Part shown: positions 33,400 to 42,833 of the stretch, piece by piece
How the letters are laid out: each line of letters begins with the position of its first letter
Position numbering within the stretch: the first letter of the stretch is position 1
The notes under the pieces: model-generated
The model's database searches: none
Seen by the model: the letters and a program-made list of their open reading frames with translations, nothing else
Told to the model about the DNA's origin: nothing
Translations under genes and position numbers: made by a program
Source of the DNA: Paenibacillus silvisoli
Lineage (GTDB): Bacteria > Bacillota > Bacilli > Paenibacillales > Paenibacillaceae
DNA length: 64,000 bases
Direction of reading: 5' to 3'
NCBI RefSeq assembly: GCF_030866765.1
Contig: NZ_CP133017.1
Coordinates: 2,710,001 to 2,774,000 of the forward strand

Positions 33400-34878
33400 G
33401 TGCAAATCAAGAGAGTGCTCTTGCTGGCCGCGATCGTATCGCTGCTGGTGACATTATTCGACGTGCAGCCTGCGCCTGCATCGGCGGCTGCGCCTTACGA
33501 AGCTTACAATTACGATTTCTACGGCGATGCCGTGCCGCTGCCAGCCCCTTACCTGCCGGAGTACGCCATTACCGGCAAAAGTCTGGGCGTCGGCGATTTC
33601 AATCAGCCTAGCGATATGTACGTTGCGAAAGACGGCAGCGTATACATCCTGGACAAAGGCAACGCGCGCGTAATCGTGCTGGATAGCAGCCTGAAAGTGA
33701 AGCAGGTCATCGCCGACTTCGACAACAACGGCAAGCAGGATGTTTTGGCCGGGCCGGAAGGCCTGTTCGTATCGGAGAAAAACGAAATCTACGTTGCGGA
33801 TACCGAGCATAACCGGGTCGTCGTGCTTTCGAACGATGGCAAGCTGCTCAAGACGATCGAAAGTCCGAAATCGGATATTTTGCCGAAAGACTTCAAGTTT
33901 GTCCCGCTGAAAGTAACGGTGGACAGCGCGGATCGCGTGTTCGTCGTATCCCGCGGCGTCTTCGAAGGCATTATGCAGTTCGACGAGAAGAGCGATTTTA
34001 TGGGCTATGTCGGTACGATCAGCGTATCGCCGACCCTGTGGGACCGTCTATGGCGCTCCTTGTCCACGAAAGCGCAGAAGCAGCAAATGGAATTGTTCAT
34101 TCCGACTGAATTCGCGAGCGTGGACATCGACAGCAAAGGCTTCGTTTACGCGACGGCCATCGATATCAATTCCAATGAAACGATCAAACGGTTGAATCCA
34201 TCCGGACAGGACGTGCTGAAACGGTTCGGCTATTGGCCGGTCAAAGGTGACATTCGCTTCCGCATGTTCGGCACCAACTCGGGACCTTCGAAGCTCATCG
34301 ATATCAAGGTGCTTGACGGCGGCATGTATGTCGCGCTGGATTCGAACCGCGCGCGTCTGTTTACCTACAACGACGAAGGCGACCTGCTGCATGTCTTCGG
34401 GGGCAGAGGCAACCAGCTTGGCGTATTCAACAATCCCGTTGCCGTCGAACAGATCGGCGATAAGCTAGCCGTGCTCGACATGGGCAAAAACAACATTGCC
34501 GTGTTCAAGCCGACGACGTTCGGCAGTTTGGTTCGCGAAGCGACGATCGAGCATTACACGGGCAACGACGACAAAGCCGTTAAGCTGTGGGAGCAAGTGC
34601 TCCGGCTGAATACGAACTATGAAATCGCATACCTGGGTATCGGCAAGTCGCTGCTGATGGAGAAGAAGAATAAAGAGGCCATGGAGTATTTCAAGCTCGG
34701 CATGAGCCGCAAAAACTATTCCGTCGCCTATAAACGGTATCGCCGGGAAGTGATGAAGGACAATTTCGGCTCCTTTATGACAGTGCTGATCTCCCTGATC
34801 GCCGCATTCGTCGCATACCGCTTGGCTAGGCACGCGATAAGAAGGAGGTCTGTGAAACGTGAAGCAGGATTTTATTAA
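33400..34878 (+). CDS. NHL/beta-propeller plus TPR protein with C-terminal membrane anchor
   Basis: 492 aa. A signal peptide (residues 1-30, cut near A-S-A-A-A) precedes repeated strands of NHL type (F-N-Q-P-S-D-M-Y-V, A-G-P-E-G-L-F-V, N-E-I-Y-V-A-D-T-E-H-N-R-V-V-V), covering about residues 60-370. Two TPR-like helices follow (A-V-K-L-W-E-Q-V-L-R-L-N, A-M-E-Y-F-K-L-G), then one membrane helix near residues 450-470 and a basic tail. So the propeller faces outside with a membrane anchor. Function unknown; perhaps it senses or scaffolds the transporter or binds glycan. GTG start with GAGGGGGTGG upstream; it overlaps the Yip1-family gene by 20 bases. Confidence 0.82.
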   Translation: MQIKRVLLLAAIVSLLVTLFDVQPAPASAAAPYEAYNYDFYGDAVPLPAPYLPEYAITGKSLGVGDFNQPSDMYVAKDGSVYILDKGNARVIVLDSSLKVKQVIADFDNNGKQDVLAGPEGLFVSEKNEIYVADTEHNRVVVLSNDGKLLKTIESPKSDILPKDFKFVPLKVTVDSADRVFVVSRGVFEGIMQFDEKSDFMGYVGTISVSPTLWDRLWRSLSTKAQKQQMELFIPTEFASVDIDSKGFVYATAIDINSNETIKRLNPSGQDVLKRFGYWPVKGDIRFRMFGTNSGPSKLIDIKVLDGGMYVALDSNRARLFTYNDEGDLLHVFGGRGNQLGVFNNPVAVEQIGDKLAVLDMGKNNIAVFKPTTFGSLVREATIEHYTGNDDKAVKLWEQVLRLNTNYEIAYLGIGKSLLMEKKNKEAMEYFKLGMSRKNYSVAYKRYRREVMKDNFGSFMTVLISLIAAFVAYRLARHAIRRRSVKREAGFY

Positions 34879-35479
34879 GTTTCCGCTCCATCTCATCTTG
34901 CACCCGTTCGACGGCTTCTGGGATATGAAATACGAGAACAGAGGCAAGGTCAAAGTTTCCTTGGCCATTCTCGTGCTGCTCGTCCTGACGCTGATTTTGC
35001 AGAAGCAGTATGCGGGCTTTCTCGTTAACTTCGTGGACCCGCGGACGCTGAACAGTTTGGATGACCTGCAATTTACGGTGCTTCCGTTCTTCCTGTTCTG
35101 CATTGCGAATTGGTCGATTACGACGCTCATGGAGGGCGAAGGCAAGTTTAAGGAAATCGTGATGACGACCGGATACGCGCTGCTGCCGATGGTGCTGATC
35201 AATCTTCCGCTGACGTTCATCAGCCGGTTCATGACGCAGGAGGAGACCTCTTTTTATTGGCTGATCAACAGCGTGGCCAGCATCTGGTTTATTCTGCTGC
35301 TGTTCATCGGCATCATGACCGTGCATCAATATACGCCGGCCAAAGCGGTGCTGACCTTGGCGCTGACGGTCGTGGCCATGGGCTTCGTCGTCTTCCTCGG
35401 CACGCTCGCGTTCAGCTTGGGACTTCAAATCTACTGGTTCATCTATGACGTTTATCGCGAAATCATATTCCGTACGTAA
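34859..35479 (+). CDS. YIP1 family membrane protein
   Basis: 206 aa with five membrane helices and the Yip1-domain layout (start H-P-F-D-G-F-W-D-M-K-Y-E, then L-P-F-F-L-F-C-I-A-N-W, G-E-G-K-F-K-E-I, Y-A-L-L-P). Bacterial Yip1-domain proteins are poorly understood. Here the gene starts at GTG 34859, inside the preceding NHL gene, with AGAAGGAGG upstream, so the two products are made together and probably interact in the membrane. They sit between two permease pairs, implying a role tied to this transport system. Confidence 0.85.
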   Translation: MKQDFIKFPLHLILHPFDGFWDMKYENRGKVKVSLAILVLLVLTLILQKQYAGFLVNFVDPRTLNSLDDLQFTVLPFFLFCIANWSITTLMEGEGKFKEIVMTTGYALLPMVLINLPLTFISRFMTQEETSFYWLINSVASIWFILLLFIGIMTVHQYTPAKAVLTLALTVVAMGFVVFLGTLAFSLGLQIYWFIYDVYREIIFRT

Positions 35480-35493
35480 AGGAGGCCGCACCC

Positions 35494-38076
35494 TTGAACA
35501 ACCGAATGAAATGGTATGCGGCGCTGGCTTGTATCGGGATAGCCGGTATCTCGGCTCTCGCCTATATCCAATCGACCAAAGGAGCGCCGGCCATTGAGGT
35601 AAGCACATATGCGGAGCCGGGGGCCGAGCTTGCCGCGGCGACCGAGCTTAAGTTTTTGCCGGACAGCAGCAAGGCGGTACCGGGGATGCAGCTTGCGGCT
35701 CAATCGGATGAGCTGGCGCTGTACTTTAATCCCGAGACGACCGAAATCGCCGTTTTGAACCGTAAAAGCGGCAAAGTGTGGCGAAGCAACCCGGAGGATC
35801 TCGGATCGGACGCGAAGGCGTCGCCATTCGAGAAAGACCGGCTGGCCGCCCAGTTGACGATCAACTACCGGGATGCCATCGGCACGCTCGGCACGATTAC
35901 GAATTTTACGGACAGCATTAAGCGCGAGCAGTTCAAAGCCGAAGGCATCGAGAACGGCATTCGCATCACGTACACGATCGGCGACACCTCACTTGGCATC
36001 GATGCGCTGCCGAAGCTGATCAGCAAGAAGCGGATGGAAGAGAAAATTTACAGCAAGCTCGATGAAGCGACGGCGAAATACGTAAGCAACCGGTACTTCC
36101 CGCTTAAAGACAATCCGGAGGTATTGGAACGTTTGGATACCGCGGTTTCCAGAGCGCTCGTGCTCACCCGGATGCTGGACGCCTTTGCGAAAGCAGGCTA
36201 TACGGCAGAGGATTTGGCGGCCGACAACCAGGAGAACGGTCTATCCGCCGCAGCGGGCGCGAACCGTCCGAACTTTACGGTGCCGATCGAATATCAGCTC
36301 ACCGGCGATTCGATGACGATCCGCGTGCCCGTCCGCGATATTAAGGAGAGCGAAGGGTATCAAATCCGCACGGTGGAGCTGCTCGATTTCTTCGGCGCCG
36401 CCGGTACGGCGGAGGAGGGCTACATGCTTGTGCCGGACGGCTCGGGAAGCTTGATCGAGCTGAACAACGGGAAGATCGGCGAAGAGGTTTACGCGCAGCG
36501 CGTATACGGCGAAGACGAGAACAACAACTCCCGTCGCCGCGGACAGATCTCGGAAGCCGCCCGCCTGCCGGTGTTCGGCATGAAATCGGGCGACGAAGCC
36601 TGGTTCGCCACCATCGACAAAGGCGAGGGCATCGCGAGCATCAATGCCGATATTAGCGGCCGCAAAAATTCCTACAACTATGCGTACGCAAGCTTCGCCG
36701 TTCGCGGCGAAGATGAGCTGGAGATCTTCAAAGGCAACAAGGTGGACGAGATTCAGCTGTTGACCGATGACGTTTACAAGGGCGACCTGCAAGTCCGTTA
36801 CAGCTTCCTGTCCGGACAAGATGCGAACTATTCCGGCATGGCGAAGCAGTATCGCGAGCAGCTGGTGAAGGCGAACATCCTGAAGCCGAAGGAAGCGTCG
36901 AGCAAGGCCGCGCTGCCGTTCTACCTTGATGTGCTTGGCGCGGTAGATAAGCGAAAGTCCTTCCTCGGCATTCCGTATAAAGGGCTAATGCCGATGACGA
37001 CCGTGGAGCAAGCCGGGGAAATCGCCGACAAGCTGGATGCCGCGGGCGTTTCCAATCTGCAAATGCGCTACGTCGGCTGGTTCAACGAAGGCATCGATCA
37101 CAAAGTGCCGAAGAGCGTGAGCATGGACGGCGAGCTTGGCAGCAAGAGCGAGCTCAAGGATTTGGCGGAGCGGCTGAAAGCGAAGGGCGGCAGCCTGTAT
37201 CCGGACGTCGCGTTCCAGCATGTACTGCGCGACAACCGCGATTTCAAACCGGCTTCGGACGCCGCGCGCTTCGTTACGCGCGAGCAGGCGATGCTTGCGC
37301 CGATCAACCGGGCATTCAATGCGATGGATCTTTCGCTCGGCTCCACCTACTTGCTTTCGCCGGCTAAGCTGCCTTATTTCGTAGACAAATTCATCGACAA
37401 GTACGGCAGCTACGGAATCGACGCCGTATCGCTGCGCGATATGGGCGATTCGCTGCAGGCGGACTACCGGGTAAGCCGCGTCGTCTTCCGCGATGTTTCG
37501 AAGAACATCGTAACGGAGCAGCTGAGCAAGCTAGAAAAAAGCTATCCGAACATGATGCTGACCGGCGGCAACGCCTACGCGCTCCAATACGCGGATCAGC
37601 TTATCGACGTTCCGATGTCCTCCAGCGGCTTCAGCATTGCCGACCAGGAGATTCCGTTCTATGAAATGGTGCTCCATGGCTACAAGGATTACGCCGGCGA
37701 CGCGATGAACCTCGATGACAATCAGGACTTGAATTATCATTTGCTGCGTTCGCTTGAATACGGCGCCGCGCCGCATTTCTTCTGGTCGTACGAGTCGTCC
37801 TCGAAGCTGAAGTTCACGGCGTATGAAAACCTGTTCTCGACGCACTACACCGATTGGCTGCAAAAGGCGGCCGATCTGTACGGCAAAGTGAATCAAGCGC
37901 TGGCCGGCGTGCAGTCAAGCGCGATTGCCGAGCATATTCAGCATAAGCCGGGCGTCGTGGAAGTGCGCTACGACAACGGAACTTCGATCTACGTTAACTA
38001 CACGGATGAGCCGGCCAATGTGGACGGAGTTCAAGTCGCGGCGAAAAATTTCATGGTGGGCGGTGACAACAAGTGA
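35494..38076 (+). CDS. DUF5696 domain protein, candidate surface glycosidase
   Basis: 860 aa, with an N-terminal signal anchor (residues 7-24). The first half looks like beta-sandwich (L-A-L-Y-F-N-P-E-T-T-E-I-A-V, L-V-P-D-G-S-G-S-L-I, D-E-A-W-F-A-T-I-D-K-G). From about residue 470 there are alternating beta/alpha segments recalling a TIM barrel: Y-L-D-V-L-G, N-L-Q-M-R-Y-V-G-W-F-N-E-G, G-G-S-L-Y-P-D-V-A-F-Q, D-A-V-S-L-R-D-M-G-D, M-M-L-T-G-G-N-A-Y. This order (mutarotase-like sandwich, then barrel with acidic strand ends) is that of many glycoside hydrolases; I infer this, DUF5696 has no function known to me. TTG start with AAAGGAGG upstream; its stop overlaps the next permease start (GTGA). 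Confidence 0.82.
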   Translation: MNNRMKWYAALACIGIAGISALAYIQSTKGAPAIEVSTYAEPGAELAAATELKFLPDSSKAVPGMQLAAQSDELALYFNPETTEIAVLNRKSGKVWRSNPEDLGSDAKASPFEKDRLAAQLTINYRDAIGTLGTITNFTDSIKREQFKAEGIENGIRITYTIGDTSLGIDALPKLISKKRMEEKIYSKLDEATAKYVSNRYFPLKDNPEVLERLDTAVSRALVLTRMLDAFAKAGYTAEDLAADNQENGLSAAAGANRPNFTVPIEYQLTGDSMTIRVPVRDIKESEGYQIRTVELLDFFGAAGTAEEGYMLVPDGSGSLIELNNGKIGEEVYAQRVYGEDENNNSRRRGQISEAARLPVFGMKSGDEAWFATIDKGEGIASINADISGRKNSYNYAYASFAVRGEDELEIFKGNKVDEIQLLTDDVYKGDLQVRYSFLSGQDANYSGMAKQYREQLVKANILKPKEASSKAALPFYLDVLGAVDKRKSFLGIPYKGLMPMTTVEQAGEIADKLDAAGVSNLQMRYVGWFNEGIDHKVPKSVSMDGELGSKSELKDLAERLKAKGGSLYPDVAFQHVLRDNRDFKPASDAARFVTREQAMLAPINRAFNAMDLSLGSTYLLSPAKLPYFVDKFIDKYGSYGIDAVSLRDMGDSLQADYRVSRVVFRDVSKNIVTEQLSKLEKSYPNMMLTGGNAYALQYADQLIDVPMSSSGFSIADQEIPFYEMVLHGYKDYAGDAMNLDDNQDLNYHLLRSLEYGAAPHFFWSYESSSKLKFTAYENLFSTHYTDWLQKAADLYGKVNQALAGVQSSAIAEHIQHKPGVVEVRYDNGTSIYVNYTDEPANVDGVQVAAKNFMVGGDNK

Positions 38077-38975
38077 ACCTTAGACGATTAACCTTGACGC
38101 AGAAGCGGGCCTTTCTCGGAGTCGCGTTTATTATGCCTTGGCTGCTTGGCTTCGTGTTCCTGTTCGCGACGCCGCTCATCCAATCGCTGCGCTTCAGCTT
38201 CAGCGAGTTGAAGGTGGCTCCAGGCGGCTATTCGCTTGATTTCATCGGACTGAAAAACTTCACCAACGCGCTTTCGATCGATCCGAACTACAACCGGATC
38301 TTAACGGAGTCGCTGACGGAAATGGCATGGAACGTGCCGATGATTCTCTTCTTCAGCTTGTTTACGGCCGCGATGCTGAATTCGAAATTCAAAGGCCGTC
38401 CGATTGCGAGAGCGGTGTTCTTCCTGCCGGTTATTCTCGCTTCGGGCGCCGTCGCCGCCGCTCAATCGTCAGGCTTGATTCAGCTGACGGGCAGCTCCGA
38501 GGTCGCGCAGGAATTGGGTCTGGCGCAGAACGGCTTCGATCCGCTCTCGCTCGTCTTCATGCTCTCCGATGCCGGCATGCCAGTCTGGTTCATTAACTAT
38601 ATCGTGGATGCCGTACAGCGGATCTATGAGATCATCAGCAGCTCCGGCGTTCAAATCTTGATCTTCCTAGCCGCGCTGCAGTCCGTTCCGGTTACGATGT
38701 ACGAGGTGGCGAAGATGGAGGGAGCGACGCCGTACGAGACGTTCTGGAAGATTACGTTCCCGATGGTCAGCCCGCTCATTCTGACGAACATCATTTATAC
38801 GATCATCGACTCTTTTACGGAAAGCCAGCTCACGAGAACGATCTATACGACGGCGTTCCAGGCGCAAAATTTCGGCCTCAGCGCCGCGATGTCCTGGATC
38901 TATACGGTGGTCATCAGCGTCATTCTCATCGTCGTCGGCATTCTAGTATCCAGAAAAGTATTCTACTATAACTGA
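38073..38975 (+). CDS. Sugar ABC transporter permease, pair 2, MalF-like
   Basis: 300 aa, six membrane helices, EAA loop E-V-A-K-M-E-G-A-T-P-Y-E-T-F-W-K-I-T-F-P near residue 213. MalF/UgpA type. Starts with GTG 38073 in a four-base overlap with the DUF5696 gene, so the two are translationally coupled. Pair 2 probably serves one of the two binding proteins at 27025 and 28597; which one cannot be told from sequence. Confidence 0.92.
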   Translation: MNLRRLTLTQKRAFLGVAFIMPWLLGFVFLFATPLIQSLRFSFSELKVAPGGYSLDFIGLKNFTNALSIDPNYNRILTESLTEMAWNVPMILFFSLFTAAMLNSKFKGRPIARAVFFLPVILASGAVAAAQSSGLIQLTGSSEVAQELGLAQNGFDPLSLVFMLSDAGMPVWFINYIVDAVQRIYEIISSSGVQILIFLAALQSVPVTMYEVAKMEGATPYETFWKITFPMVSPLILTNIIYTIIDSFTESQLTRTIYTTAFQAQNFGLSAAMSWIYTVVISVILIVVGILVSRKVFYYN

Positions 38976-39000
38976 CGCAAGCAGATGGGAGGGAACGGCA

Positions 39001-39999
39001 TTGAAAGGTTCGCTAATGGATAACGAAATCGTCGTCCTGCGGATGCAGAAAGCGCGGAATAAATCGATCGAGCTGCTGTGGTCGATCTTCCGGTACATCC
39101 TGATCATCGGCATTTCGTTCGTCATCATCTATCCGCTTCTGCAGCAAATATCGGTTGCCATCAAAGATAAGACGGATATTTACAATCCGACGATCTACAT
39201 GATTCCCGTTCATTTCACGACCGAAAACATACGGCTGGCCATGAGCGTGCTGAATTATTGGCCGCTGCTCAAAAACACGCTGCTGTTCGTCTGCTCGACG
39301 ACGCTGCTGCAGGCGGCATCGTGCGCGCTTGCGGGCTACGGCTTCGCAAGATTCACGTTTCCGGGAAGAAACATTCTGTTCACGCTCGTCATTTTGACGA
39401 TTCTGATCCCGTCCAGCACGCTGATGGTGCCGATGTACCTGCATTTCCGCAACTTCGACGTACTGGGCATGGTCAATTTGTTCTCGGGCAAGGAAGGCAT
39501 TAACATGCTCAACACGTACTGGCCGTCGCTCATTACGGCTGCGCTGGCAAACGGGTTGAAGTCGGGCTTGTACATTTATATTTTCCGGCAGTTCTTCCGC
39601 GGCATGCCGGCTGAAATCGAGGAAGCGGCGCTCATCGACGGAGCGGGCGGCTTCCGGACGTTCTTCACGATCATGCTGCCGAATGCGATTCCTCCGCTCA
39701 TTACGGTGACGCTGTTCGCCTTTGTATGGCAGTACAATGACACGTTCTACAGCTCGCTCTTCATGAGCCAGAGCAATCTGATGGCGATCAAGATCGCCTC
39801 GCTGCCGGCGGATGCCAACCAATACTTGCCTGGCATACTCGGCGTCGGCGCCGGCTCGAACGTGAAGGTCGATCCGAACCTGGTGTCGATGATCGTAGAT
39901 ACCGGCATTTTGCTGGCGATCGCGCCGCTTGTCGTCATGTATTTGTTCGTTCAACGGTTCTTCGTGGAGAGCGTTGAGCGTACGGGCGTTGTCGGCTAA
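39001..39999 (+). CDS. Sugar ABC transporter permease, pair 2, MalG-like
   Basis: 332-aa permease with six helices, the N-T-L-L-F-V-C region near residue 97, A-G-Y-G-F-A-R and the EAA loop E-E-A-A-L-I-D-G-A-G-G-F-R-T-F-F near residue 206. MalG/UgpE type. TTG start with GGGAGGG upstream; ATG at 39016 is an alternative. It completes the second permease set. Confidence 0.9.
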   Translation: MKGSLMDNEIVVLRMQKARNKSIELLWSIFRYILIIGISFVIIYPLLQQISVAIKDKTDIYNPTIYMIPVHFTTENIRLAMSVLNYWPLLKNTLLFVCSTTLLQAASCALAGYGFARFTFPGRNILFTLVILTILIPSSTLMVPMYLHFRNFDVLGMVNLFSGKEGINMLNTYWPSLITAALANGLKSGLYIYIFRQFFRGMPAEIEEAALIDGAGGFRTFFTIMLPNAIPPLITVTLFAFVWQYNDTFYSSLFMSQSNLMAIKIASLPADANQYLPGILGVGAGSNVKVDPNLVSMIVDTGILLAIAPLVVMYLFVQRFFVESVERTGVVG

Positions 40000-40026
40000 T
40001 CGGCTGTACGGAGGGGAAGTCATCGC

Positions 40027-41775
40027 ATGAATAAACGAAAGCTGTCGCTCATCGCGGCCGTAGGCGTACTCGCCGTCACGGCGGCCGTTTATCTTGCGCT
40101 CGATGACGGAGGCCGGACTGCCGGCGATCAATCGAAGCAGAAGCAGAAGCCGGATGCGTCCGCACAGACGGATCCGGCGGCTTCCGCGGCAACGGCTAAC
40201 GAAGATAAAGCGCCCGTTATCCGCCATGTTCAAGCGAATGCGGCTCAAGTCGGCCTTTATGGGAAATTCGAGCTGCAGCTTGAGCTGGAGGGGGACTTTA
40301 AAAATCCTTACGATCCCAAACAAATCGACCTGTCGATGGAGCTGACGTCGCCTAGCGGGAAGAAGTGGCAGGTGAACGGCTTTTACGACGGAACCGCTTT
40401 CGCCTGGAAAATCCGGTTCGCGCCGGATGAAACCGGCACATGGATATACCGAGTGCGTGCCGTTGGCGCAAATCAAGGTAGCGAAAGCAGCGGTCTCGAG
40501 GGCAAGTTCGAAACGGTGCAGTCCGATCATCGCGGCTGGATTCAGCTGTCCACGGACAATAAACGGTATCTCGAGTATCGGGACGGCAGCGATTTTTACG
40601 GTGTAGGCATTGCCTACCCGTGGGGCGTAACCGATGTGAATCTCGACAAAATCGCCGAGCACGGCGGCAACCTGATTACCTATTGGAACGGCAACTATGA
40701 CAGCTCCGGCAGCGGCGGCGGAGACGACCAGCTTCAATCGGCTACATTCGGCGTCGATAAGATCGATCCGCTCAAGGCGCAGCGCATCGACGAATTGGTC
40801 GATTCGTTCGAGAAACGCGGGCTGCATATGAACTTCGTCATTTGGCCGCATGATTCGCTCGCAGATACGTTGGACGGCTGGCCGACGGCTTGGAAAAAGA
40901 GCGGCTATTCGGCGATCGGCGAAGCGAAAGATTTTTTCACGAACGAAACGATGTGGGTGCATCAAGAAAACTTGTACCGCTACATCATTGCGCGCTGGGG
41001 GTATAGCAGCGCGATCGGCATATGGGATTTGGTGTGCGAAATTAACGGTACGGACGGTTGGGTGCACGGCAGTACGGCGGATACCGACGCATGGACGGAG
41101 AAGGTACACGACTATTTCAAGTCGCATGATCCGTACGGGCATCCGACGATGGGCTCCATGGCGGGAAGCCGTCAGGATTACTGGGATTTCGGGTACCGAA
41201 CGCTCGACATTGCCGACCGTGAGAACTATTACAACCTCAGCTATAAGTCGTATGCGACTGATATTCGAAAACGGTGGGACAGCTACGAGAAACCTCTCAT
41301 CATCGGCGAGACCGGCAATGTAACCGACACGCTGAAATATCATCAGGCGATTTGGGTTTCGCTCGCAAACGGCTTGGCTTCGTCCCCGTTCTGGTGGGAT
41401 TTCGGGCAGGTGAGCGACGAGATGTTCATGCAAATGAAGCATTTTGCTTCGTTTGTCGCAACGATCGATTTTCGCGAAAAGCGCGTTCCGGTGGACAGCG
41501 GAGATGCGGGAGACGCACAGGCGTGGGCGATGCAGGGAGAGAAGCAGTCCTACGGCTGGCTGCTAACGGAGAAAGGAAGCGTCGGCGGCATGTCCGTGAC
41601 GCTGCCGAATTGGCCGGACGGCGCTTATGCATTGACTTGGTACGACCCGTGGACGGGCAAGACGCTTGACGGAGGCCGCGATACGCCGGTCGAGATTGCA
41701 GGCGGTAAGCTCGAATTGACCGCACCGAAGTCGTCCCAGGCAGACCTGGCATTCACGGTAACGCGAAAACAATAG
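40027..41775 (+). CDS. Exported DUF5060-containing glycoside hydrolase (GH5-like)
   Basis: 582 aa. A signal anchor (residues 5-24) and a charged linker to about 60 lead into a DUF5060 beta-sandwich (about 65-165: Y-G-K-F-E-L-Q-L-E-L-E-G-D-F, N-P-Y-D-P), then a (beta/alpha)8 cellulase-like domain. D-L-V-C-E-I-N-G-T-D (Glu near residue 337) fits the acid/base and I-I-G-E-T-G-N-V (near 427) the nucleophile. A C-terminal beta-sandwich ends the protein. There is no lipobox, so it may stay anchored at the outer face. As the only clearly exported hydrolase of the operon it probably trims polysaccharide to pieces for the ABC importers. GGAGGGG before ATG 40027. Confidence 0.85.
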   Translation: MNKRKLSLIAAVGVLAVTAAVYLALDDGGRTAGDQSKQKQKPDASAQTDPAASAATANEDKAPVIRHVQANAAQVGLYGKFELQLELEGDFKNPYDPKQIDLSMELTSPSGKKWQVNGFYDGTAFAWKIRFAPDETGTWIYRVRAVGANQGSESSGLEGKFETVQSDHRGWIQLSTDNKRYLEYRDGSDFYGVGIAYPWGVTDVNLDKIAEHGGNLITYWNGNYDSSGSGGGDDQLQSATFGVDKIDPLKAQRIDELVDSFEKRGLHMNFVIWPHDSLADTLDGWPTAWKKSGYSAIGEAKDFFTNETMWVHQENLYRYIIARWGYSSAIGIWDLVCEINGTDGWVHGSTADTDAWTEKVHDYFKSHDPYGHPTMGSMAGSRQDYWDFGYRTLDIADRENYYNLSYKSYATDIRKRWDSYEKPLIIGETGNVTDTLKYHQAIWVSLANGLASSPFWWDFGQVSDEMFMQMKHFASFVATIDFREKRVPVDSGDAGDAQAWAMQGEKQSYGWLLTEKGSVGGMSVTLPNWPDGAYALTWYDPWTGKTLDGGRDTPVEIAGGKLELTAPKSSQADLAFTVTRKQ

Positions 41776-41791
41776 GAACGGGAGGCGGAGT

Positions 41792-42805
41792 ATGACTGCA
41801 ATCGCATGGAGAGACCGGTTCCAAGTGAAGCCGAGCTTGATCAACCCGAACGCCGATGACAGCGCGAAGCGGTTGATGGCATACTTATGCGACATTTACG
41901 GCCGCAACATGCTGACCGGACAACAAATCGGCGTCATCTCGACGCCCGAGGTCGATTTCATTCAGCAAGAAACGGGCAAATATCCGGCTGTCGGCGGCTT
42001 CGATTTCATGAACGATTCGCCGTCCCGCACGGAGCGGGGAGCGGTCGGGACCGATACGGAGCTGGCGCTGAAATGGTGGGAGGACGGCGGTATCGTCACC
42101 TTCTGCTGGCATTGGAACGCGCCGAAGGATCTGGTCGATCAGCCGCCGGATAACGGCTGGCACCGCGGCTTCTACACGTCCGCGACGACCTTCGATTTGG
42201 CGGCCGCGATGGCGGATCCCGAATCGGAGGATTATCAGCTGCTTATTCGCGATATCGACGTGATCTCGGGTCTGCTTGCCAAGCTTCGGGATGCCGGCGT
42301 GCCCGTGCTTTGGCGGCCGCTGCACGAAGCTTCGGGCGCTTGGTTCTGGTGGGGCGCGAAAGGAGCGCAGCCATGCATTCAGCTGTGGAAGTTGATGTAC
42401 GAGCGGATGACGGGCTTGCACGGATTGAACAATCTGATCTGGGTGTGGAACGGCCAGCATAGGGACTGGTATCCCGGCGACGAGTACGTCGACATCATCG
42501 GCGAGGATGTATATGCGGGCGAGCGGACGTACGTCTCGAACGTGCCGCGGTTCTGCCAAGCGCTTGAGTATACGTCCGCATCCAAAATCATCGCGCTGTC
42601 CGAGAACGGGCCGCTCCCCGACCCGGATGCCATGCTTGCGGACGGCGCCCTCTGGGCGTGGAACTGCACGTGGTATGGCGGATTTGTTTCCACCGAGCAG
42701 TATACGGACTTCGAGATGCTGCGGAAATTTTACGGCCACGCGTTTACGGTGACGCGCGATGAGCTGCCTGATTTGAGGAGCTATCCATTGCCCGAGCTGG
42801 ACTAA
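41792..42805 (+). CDS. Cytoplasmic GH26 beta-mannanase/mannobiohydrolase-like enzyme
   Basis: 337 aa, no signal peptide, so it should act on imported oligosaccharides. GH26 hallmarks are G-Q-Q (near residue 44), F-C-W-H-W-N-A-P, V-L-W-R-P-L-H-E-A-S-G-A-W-F-W-W-G with the acid/base Glu near residue 176, and the nucleophile Glu in I-A-L-S-E-N-G near 269. GH26 enzymes cut beta-1,4-mannan. GGAGGCGGAG precedes ATG 41792, 16 bases after the preceding gene. With GH113 next door, the substrate of the operon is likely mannan or glucomannan. Confidence 0.92.
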   Translation: MTAIAWRDRFQVKPSLINPNADDSAKRLMAYLCDIYGRNMLTGQQIGVISTPEVDFIQQETGKYPAVGGFDFMNDSPSRTERGAVGTDTELALKWWEDGGIVTFCWHWNAPKDLVDQPPDNGWHRGFYTSATTFDLAAAMADPESEDYQLLIRDIDVISGLLAKLRDAGVPVLWRPLHEASGAWFWWGAKGAQPCIQLWKLMYERMTGLHGLNNLIWVWNGQHRDWYPGDEYVDIIGEDVYAGERTYVSNVPRFCQALEYTSASKIIALSENGPLPDPDAMLADGALWAWNCTWYGGFVSTEQYTDFEMLRKFYGHAFTVTRDELPDLRSYPLPELD

Positions 42806-42833
42806 CAACAACGACATAAAGGAGAGGGACGCG

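Noticed and set aside
39013..41442. Very long open frame (about 800 codons) on the minus strand opposite the permease and DUF5060 hydrolase genes
   Set aside because: It mirrors GC-rich plus-strand genes with clear families; its translation is rich in R, H and A without any recognisable domain, and no ribosome site is seen.
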